From the NCBI GenBank assembly GCA_001801365.1, contig MGXL01000015.1, forward strand, positions 1,609 through 14,056: DNA of 12,448 bases. Direction: 5' to 3'. The notes below the pieces were generated by a model. That model searched no databases and was not told where the DNA came from. It was given only the letters and a program-made list of their open reading frames with translations. The first letter of the stretch is position 1, and every line of letters begins with the position of its first letter. Positions 8,299 to 12,448 of the stretch are shown here, piece by piece. Position numbers and translations under genes: made by a program. This stretch comes from Gammaproteobacteria bacterium RBG_16_57_12 (GTDB lineage: Bacteria; Pseudomonadota; Gammaproteobacteria; RBG-16-57-12).

Positions 8299-9183
8299 AT
8301 GGCTCATGTTGAAGTAAATGCCTTTGCCACCGCCATCAAGGAACGACTGAAAAAAACCAATGAATTACCGGCCATGCCGGAACTGGCCCATGAGCTACTC
8401 CAGTTAAGAAACAATACCCACGCCAATGTCGATGACCTGGTCGCCCTGGTCAGCCGCGATCCCGGTCTGGCGGCGCAGATCATGCGTTATGCCCACTCCG
8501 CCATGTTCGGGCTGGGCCGAAAAATCACCTCCCTGCAGCAGGCGATTACAGTAGTGATGGGCTTTGACACCGCACTGCACATGACCTTGGGATTCGCCGC
8601 AGGTAAATTCCTGCAGACCCCCGCCGAAGGCCCACTCGGCCGCTGTAAAGTCTGGCAACACTCGCTGGGTACCGCTGCTCTGGCCCAGGAACTGGCTGCC
8701 AGGATGCCCAACGATATCCGTCCCGAGAAAGGCCTGTGCTACCTGGCCGGACTCCTGCATGATTTCGGCTTGCTGCTTTTTGGTCACTGGTACCCCAAGC
8801 AATATAACCAGCTCAATCGGCTGGTGGAAAACAACCCCGGGATCAATGTCAGGGAAATGGAGCTAATCGCCTTCGGTATCAGCCACGATGCGGTGGGGCG
8901 AGAAATGATGAAGGCCTGGAATCTCCCTGAAGAAATCGTCATCAGCGCCGGTGAGCACCACTTCCCGGACTATGACGGCAAATGTGCCGTGTATGTAAAA
9001 CTGATTGCCCTGGCAAATCATCTGATAGAACGGCCGGGATTAAGTGATACGATCAGTGGGCAAGACAACGCCGCACTCCTGGAATATCTGCACCTCACCG
9101 AACAACAGACCAAAGACGCACTGGCCAAGGTCAAGGAGAATCAGGCGGAATTCCAGGAAATTGCCAAGCAACTTGTCGTTTGA
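8299..9183 (+). CDS. Stand-alone HDOD domain protein
   Basis: HDOD domains are HD-superfamily modules found in bacterial signalling proteins, often next to cyclic-di-GMP or two-component genes; most have no demonstrated enzyme activity. The 294-residue protein is essentially one HDOD domain. LPAMPELAHELLQL at about 23-36 and SRDPGLAAQIMRYAHSAMF at about 52-70 are the typical N-terminal HDOD signatures. It retains many HD-type ligands: H121, H154-D155 in GLLHDFG, H196-D197 and H220-H221. No receiver, GGDEF or EAL domain is attached, and there is no signal peptide. The ATG at 8299 has GGAG 7 nt upstream (8288-8291) and a TATAAT box at 8259-8264. The next gene follows after 77 bp on the same strand. 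The family call is firm. The specific role is unknown; with a cyclase and two PilZ-like proteins nearby, a link to c-di-GMP signalling is possible but inferred. Confidence 0.88.
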   Translation: MAHVEVNAFATAIKERLKKTNELPAMPELAHELLQLRNNTHANVDDLVALVSRDPGLAAQIMRYAHSAMFGLGRKITSLQQAITVVMGFDTALHMTLGFAAGKFLQTPAEGPLGRCKVWQHSLGTAALAQELAARMPNDIRPEKGLCYLAGLLHDFGLLLFGHWYPKQYNQLNRLVENNPGINVREMELIAFGISHDAVGREMMKAWNLPEEIVISAGEHHFPDYDGKCAVYVKLIALANHLIERPGLSDTISGQDNAALLEYLHLTEQQTKDALAKVKENQAEFQEIAKQLVV

Positions 9184-9223
9184 TTCTTGCTGCCCTCAGG
9201 TTCTTCCTCTGCCAAAAACCTCT

Positions 9224-9252
9224 AAGACAAGCTGATTCGGCTATGGGATAAT
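9224..9252 (+). promoter_or_regulatory. Candidate promoter of the PP-loop gene
   Basis: GATAAT at 9247-9252, preceded by TG one base upstream (extended -10 form), has AAGACA at 9224-9229 with a 17-bp spacer. Transcription from it would begin at about 9259-9262, on or beside the first ATG (9261). That would mean a leaderless message, or translation from the second ATG at 9276. Confidence 0.4.
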
Positions 9253-9260
9253 GGACCGCT

Positions 9261-10010
9261 ATGCGGTGTCCAACCATGCACATTATCGCCAGCAACTACA
9301 GCAATAATTCACTCGCGCTGATCCAGTGGGCAGCTGAACATAGCCTGCGGGATGTCTCTGTGTGCCATATCGATACCGGCTGGTCAGGAAAAGGCTGGGA
9401 TAATCATGTCAGTCGTGCGGCAGCCTATGTGGCCAGCAAGGATTTCAAAGTGGTGCCACTCAAGCCACGCGCCGGTTTTGAAGATCTGATGCTGATCAAG
9501 CACGGGTTTCCCAATCAGAAACATCAGTGGTGCGGCCTGCACCTCAAGGGCATCACCCTGCTACAGTGGCTGGATGACATCGATCCCGCCGCCAAGGCAA
9601 TACTGTTATTCGACAAATGCCTTGGTGGAAGTGATACGGCCATACCGGAATTCATCGAACGTTCCGAATATCATGGGGAACGTAAGGTCTGGCATCCCTT
9701 GTACAGACACAACATTATGGAGCGGGATACCTTGTTGGCCCGCGCCGGTTTCACCCCCCTGACCCATCGCAGCCGTGAGTGCCATCCCTGCATCAACAGC
9801 ACTGTGATGGATCTACGCCATCTGTCGGAGCGTGATATTGCCAAAACCGAAGAACTGGAAGAGGAACTGGGCGCCTATATGTTTCCACCGGAATGTTGTG
9901 GTGAGGCACGGGGTATTCGTGCCGTCGTCAAGTGGGCGCGAGAAGCCGCCCGGCCGGATGCACTCCAGTTGAAATTCGGTTGCAGTGCGGATTTCGGTTG
10001 CGGGTCATAG
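9261..10010 (+). CDS. Cysteine-rich PP-loop / PAPS-reductase-like protein
   Basis: The fold appears to be that of the adenine nucleotide alpha-hydrolase superfamily, which includes PAPS reductase, DndC-like and tRNA-thiolation enzymes. Visible signs are an N-terminal strand-loop, HIIASNYSNNSLALIQWA (7-24), a following CHIDTGW (35-41), and WHPLYRHN (144-151), which resembles the PAPS-reductase region before the C-terminal cysteines. The loop, where family members read SGGxDS, is degenerate here (SNYSNNS), so ATP handling may be altered. Cysteines are numerous: C91, C120, C174 and C177 in ECHPC, C212-C213 in PECCG, and C241 and C247 at the C-terminus. The C174/C177/C212/C213 set could bind an Fe-S cluster or zinc. 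The annotated start is ATG 9261, but ATG 9276 (Met6) fits the promoter better; neither has a strong Shine-Dalgarno sequence. Substrate and pathway are unknown, and no sulfur-assimilation or DNA phosphorothioation genes are in the window. Confidence 0.65.
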   Translation: MRCPTMHIIASNYSNNSLALIQWAAEHSLRDVSVCHIDTGWSGKGWDNHVSRAAAYVASKDFKVVPLKPRAGFEDLMLIKHGFPNQKHQWCGLHLKGITLLQWLDDIDPAAKAILLFDKCLGGSDTAIPEFIERSEYHGERKVWHPLYRHNIMERDTLLARAGFTPLTHRSRECHPCINSTVMDLRHLSERDIAKTEELEEELGAYMFPPECCGEARGIRAVVKWAREAARPDALQLKFGCSADFGCGS

Positions 10011-10021
10011 TCACCCGCAAC
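9997..10021 (+). terminator. Hairpin over the stop codon of the PP-loop gene
   Basis: A perfect 9-bp stem, GTTGCGGGT/ACCCGCAAC, with a 7-nt loop containing the TAG stop (10008-10010), lies between convergent genes. No T tract follows on either strand, so it is not a standard intrinsic terminator. It may protect the 3' end or pause RNA polymerase. Confidence 0.35.
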
Positions 10022-10061
10022 GATCCCGACCTGTCTGGATGTGCGGCATAGGAGGCTATGT

Positions 10062-11948
10062 TTAGATTACGTCCGCCAGATCACCCTTGCTTTCCAGCCA
10101 TGCCTTGCGTTCCGCCGCCCGCTTCTTGGCCAGCAGCATGTCCATCAGCAGATGGGTGTCATCGCCCGGGATGATCGTCAGTTGCACCAGGCGGCGGGTG
10201 TCGGGCGACAGGGTCGTCTCACGTAACTGGATGGGATTCATTTCACCCAGCCCCTTAAAACGCTGGACATTGATTCTGCCACGGATATTTTCTGCGGCGA
10301 TACGGTCCAGCACCCCCTGTCTTTCCGCATCGTCCAGGGCATAGTAGGTTTCCTTGCCCGTATCGATCCGATAGAGCGGCGGCATGGCCATATACACATG
10401 CCCGGCTGCCACCAGGGGCTGGAAGTGCCGCAGAAACAGGGCGCACAGCAGCGTGGCGATATGCGCCCCATCAGAGTCGGCATCAGCCAGGATGCACACC
10501 TTGCCGTAGCGCAATCCCCTGAGGTCATCCGAACCCGGGTCCACACCCACCGCCACGGAAATATCATGCACCTCCTGCGAGGCGAGCACCTCGGCGGGAT
10601 CGACCTCCCAGGTATTCAGTATCTTGCCACGCAGCGGCATGATGGCCTGATAATCCTTGTCGCGCGCCTGCTTGGCGGAACCACCCGCTGAATCGCCCTC
10701 CACCAGAAACAATTCAGTACGCCCGATATCCTGCGAGGTGCAATCCGCCAGCTTGCCCGGCAGGGCCGGACCCTGGGTGATTTTTTTGCGCACCACCTTG
10801 CGCCCGGCACGCAGCCGGCTCTGGGCATTGCTGATGGCCAGCTCCGCCAGGCGCTCACCGATGTCCGGGTGCTGGTTAAGCCAGAGACTGAAGGCATCCT
10901 TCACCACGCCGGAGACAAAGGGGGCGCACTCGCGGGAGGTCAGACGCTCCTTGGTCTGCCCCGTGAACTGCGGGTCACTCATCTTCACCGACAGAATATA
11001 ACTCACCTTGTCCCAGACATCTTCTGGCGCCAGCTTGACGCCGCGCGGCAGCAGATTGCGGAATTCACAAAATTCGCGCATGGCCTCGGTCAATCCGGTG
11101 CGCAGGCCGTTCACATGAGTGCCGCCCTGGGAGGTGGGGACCAGATTGACGTAACTCTCCGTGACCGCCTCCCCCCCTGCCGGCAGCCACAGCACCGCCC
11201 AATCCACGGCTTCATCGTTACCTTCCATGTGACCGAGGAAGGGCTGCGCCGGCAGGGTGTCCACCTCGCTGAGTTCATCCAGCAGATAATCCTTGAGGCC
11301 ATCCTCATAATGCCACTCGACCGACTCGGCGCCCTCTTCGACGAAACATACCCTGAGGCCGGGACACAACACCGCCTTGGCGCGCAGCACATGCTTGAGA
11401 CGCGGGATGGAAAATTTGGGCGAGTCGAAGAATTGTGGATCGGGCCAGAAACGCACCGTGGTGCCTGTATTGCGCTTGCCGACCTCGCCCACCACTTCCA
11501 GGTCGGATACCTTGTGGCCATTGGCAAAGGCCATGTTGTATTCCCTGCCATCGCGTCGCACCCACACCTCCAGGTGTCTGGACAGGGCATTGACCACCGA
11601 AACACCCACGCCGTGCAGTCCGCCGGAAAACTTGTAGTTCTTGCTGGAGAATTTCCCGCCGGCATGCAGTTTGGTAAGAATGACTTCCACCCCGGGAATC
11701 CCCTGTTCCGGATGGATATCCACCGGCATGCCGCGCCCGTCATCACGCACCTCCAGCGAATGATCCTTGTAGAGCGTCAGTTCGATGAGTTTTGCGTGGC
11801 CGGCGATCGCTTCATCCACGCTGTTGTCGATGACTTCCTGGGCAAGATGATTGGGGCGATCGGTCTGGGTATACATCCCGGGGCGCTTGCGTACCGGGTC
11901 CAGACCACTCAGGACCTCGATCGACGCCGCATCATAGACAGAACTCAT
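10062..11948 (-). CDS. parE: DNA topoisomerase IV subunit B
   Basis: ParE is the ATPase subunit of topoisomerase IV. The 628 residues compare with 630 in E. coli ParE and are much shorter than GyrB, and the 165-residue GyrB insert is absent, which fixes the assignment. GHKL motifs are E38-x-x-x-N42, DDGRGMP at 69-75 and GGLHGVGVSVVNAL at 109-122. The TOPRIM motifs are EGDSAGG from E417 and the DADSDG metal site at 489-494. QRFKGLGEMN at 562-571 is typical of type IIA B subunits. I chose the ATG at 11946-11948 (MSSVYDAASIEVLSGLDPVRKRPGMYT-type start) because the longer reading to 12062 would run through the coding region of the upstream gene. That gene's stop codon (TAA, 11950-11952) is 1 bp away, and GGTGG lies just upstream of the ATG, so translation is probably coupled. 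Confidence 0.97.
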   Translation of the reverse strand: MSSVYDAASIEVLSGLDPVRKRPGMYTQTDRPNHLAQEVIDNSVDEAIAGHAKLIELTLYKDHSLEVRDDGRGMPVDIHPEQGIPGVEVILTKLHAGGKFSSKNYKFSGGLHGVGVSVVNALSRHLEVWVRRDGREYNMAFANGHKVSDLEVVGEVGKRNTGTTVRFWPDPQFFDSPKFSIPRLKHVLRAKAVLCPGLRVCFVEEGAESVEWHYEDGLKDYLLDELSEVDTLPAQPFLGHMEGNDEAVDWAVLWLPAGGEAVTESYVNLVPTSQGGTHVNGLRTGLTEAMREFCEFRNLLPRGVKLAPEDVWDKVSYILSVKMSDPQFTGQTKERLTSRECAPFVSGVVKDAFSLWLNQHPDIGERLAELAISNAQSRLRAGRKVVRKKITQGPALPGKLADCTSQDIGRTELFLVEGDSAGGSAKQARDKDYQAIMPLRGKILNTWEVDPAEVLASQEVHDISVAVGVDPGSDDLRGLRYGKVCILADADSDGAHIATLLCALFLRHFQPLVAAGHVYMAMPPLYRIDTGKETYYALDDAERQGVLDRIAAENIRGRINVQRFKGLGEMNPIQLRETTLSPDTRRLVQLTIIPGDDTHLLMDMLLAKKRAAERKAWLESKGDLADVI

Positions 11949-11949
11949 G

Positions 11950-12448
11950 TTAACCACCGGAGGTGGCTTGACCCGCAATACAAACCTGATTTCTGCCGGC
12001 CTTTTTGGCTTGATACAGCGCTTCATCGGCACTCTTGAGCAGTTCTGACGCACTGCCGCCATCCAGCGGGAAAGTAGCTACGCCTATACTCACCGTCACC
12101 TTGCCCAGAGGCTGAGTCTCTTCACCTTTGAACGGCGTCTCCTCAACCTGCTTATGTATATCGTTGGCCAGTATGATGGCGCCGTCCTTGCTCGTTTCCG
12201 GCAACAGCACTACAAATTCTTCACCGCCATAACGGGCAGCCAGATCCGTCCCCCGCAGGCGCCGGGAAACCAGGCGGGCAATTCCCTGCAACACTTCATC
12301 GCCATCGGGATGACCATGACTATCATTATATTTCTTGAAATGGTCCACATCAAAAAATATCAAAGAACATTCTCTTCCATAACGCGTGGATCGATCAATC
12401 TCTGTCGTGAGGTTTTCCTGGAAATAGCGATGATTGTATAAACCGGTC
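11950..12448 (-). CDS. GGDEF diguanylate cyclase, C-terminal domain (cut by window edge)
   Basis: This gene makes cyclic di-GMP from two GTP. The reading frame is open to the right edge, so the N-terminal sensory or linker part is not visible. The visible ~165 residues form a nearly complete GGDEF domain. It starts TGLYNHRYFQENL, followed by a metal-binding FFDVDHFKKYND. The active-site motif is GGEEF (12214-12228) and the product-inhibition site RxxD is RGTD (12244-12255), exactly five residues before GGEEF. The end reads ADEALYQAKKAGRNQV, typical of the family. All catalytic and inhibitory residues are present, so the enzyme should be active and feedback-inhibited. A TTG at 12361-12363 lies inside the domain and is not a credible start. 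The stop codon is 1 bp from the parE start, so the two are very likely one transcript. Confidence 0.93.
   Translation of the reverse strand, partial: TGLYNHRYFQENLTTEIDRSTRYGRECSLIFFDVDHFKKYNDSHGHPDGDEVLQGIARLVSRRLRGTDLAARYGGEEFVVLLPETSKDGAIILANDIHKQVEETPFKGEETQPLGKVTVSIGVATFPLDGGSASELLKSADEALYQAKKAGRNQVCIAGQATSGG

Noticed and set aside
10869..12038. A 389-codon plus-strand open frame
   Set aside because: It is antisense to parE, whose protein is conserved throughout; the frame is open only because of GC-rich codon use.
11949..12062. N-terminal extension of parE to 666 residues
   Set aside because: The extra residues lie in the coding region of the GGDEF gene in another frame, and ParE proteins begin at the MSS..YDAASIEVL region.
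12361..12363. TTG as start codon of the GGDEF gene
   Set aside because: The frame continues upstream with the conserved start of a GGDEF domain (TGLYNHRYF), so the gene extends beyond the window.

Overview
The window comes from a bacterial chromosome, most likely a gammaproteobacterium. The evidence is an EF-P of the lysylated type next to its EpmB aminomutase, separate ParC and ParE proteins of E. coli length and sequence style, and an HtpX protease close to the E. coli protein. The DNA is moderately GC-rich and densely coded. I see no transposon, phage, CRISPR array, tRNA or rRNA gene. The exact genus cannot be fixed from the sequence alone.

Layout from left to right. (1) efp (minus strand, cut by the window edge) lies divergent to epmB (plus). 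epmB overlaps by 4 nt a gene for a PilZ-like protein, here called paralog 1. (2) A strong minus-strand terminator closes the next block, which reads leftward: parC, then a second PilZ-like gene (paralog 2) 27 bp behind it, then htpX after a 142-bp gap. (3) A 409-bp intergenic region upstream of parC holds a cluster of small palindromes and an AT-rich divergent promoter region. (4) Rightward lie a stand-alone HDOD protein and a cysteine-rich PP-loop / PAPS-reductase-like protein. (5) Leftward from the right edge, a GGDEF diguanylate cyclase (cut by the edge) ends 1 bp before parE.

How the genes fit together. EpmB makes (R)-beta-lysine for modifying Lys34 of EF-P, which is visible in the partial efp. 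ParC and ParE together form topoisomerase IV, the chromosome decatenase. The less expected layer is signalling. A cyclase with intact GGEEF and RxxD sites is tightly coupled to parE. A PilZ-like candidate c-di-GMP receptor follows parC directly, and a homologous PilZ-like gene is translationally coupled to epmB. A plausible, untested reading is that c-di-GMP synthesis and sensing genes are co-expressed with decatenation and EF-P modification genes. A dispersed hairpin repeat occurs twice, in the htpX 3' region and the parC leader, with compensatory stem changes.
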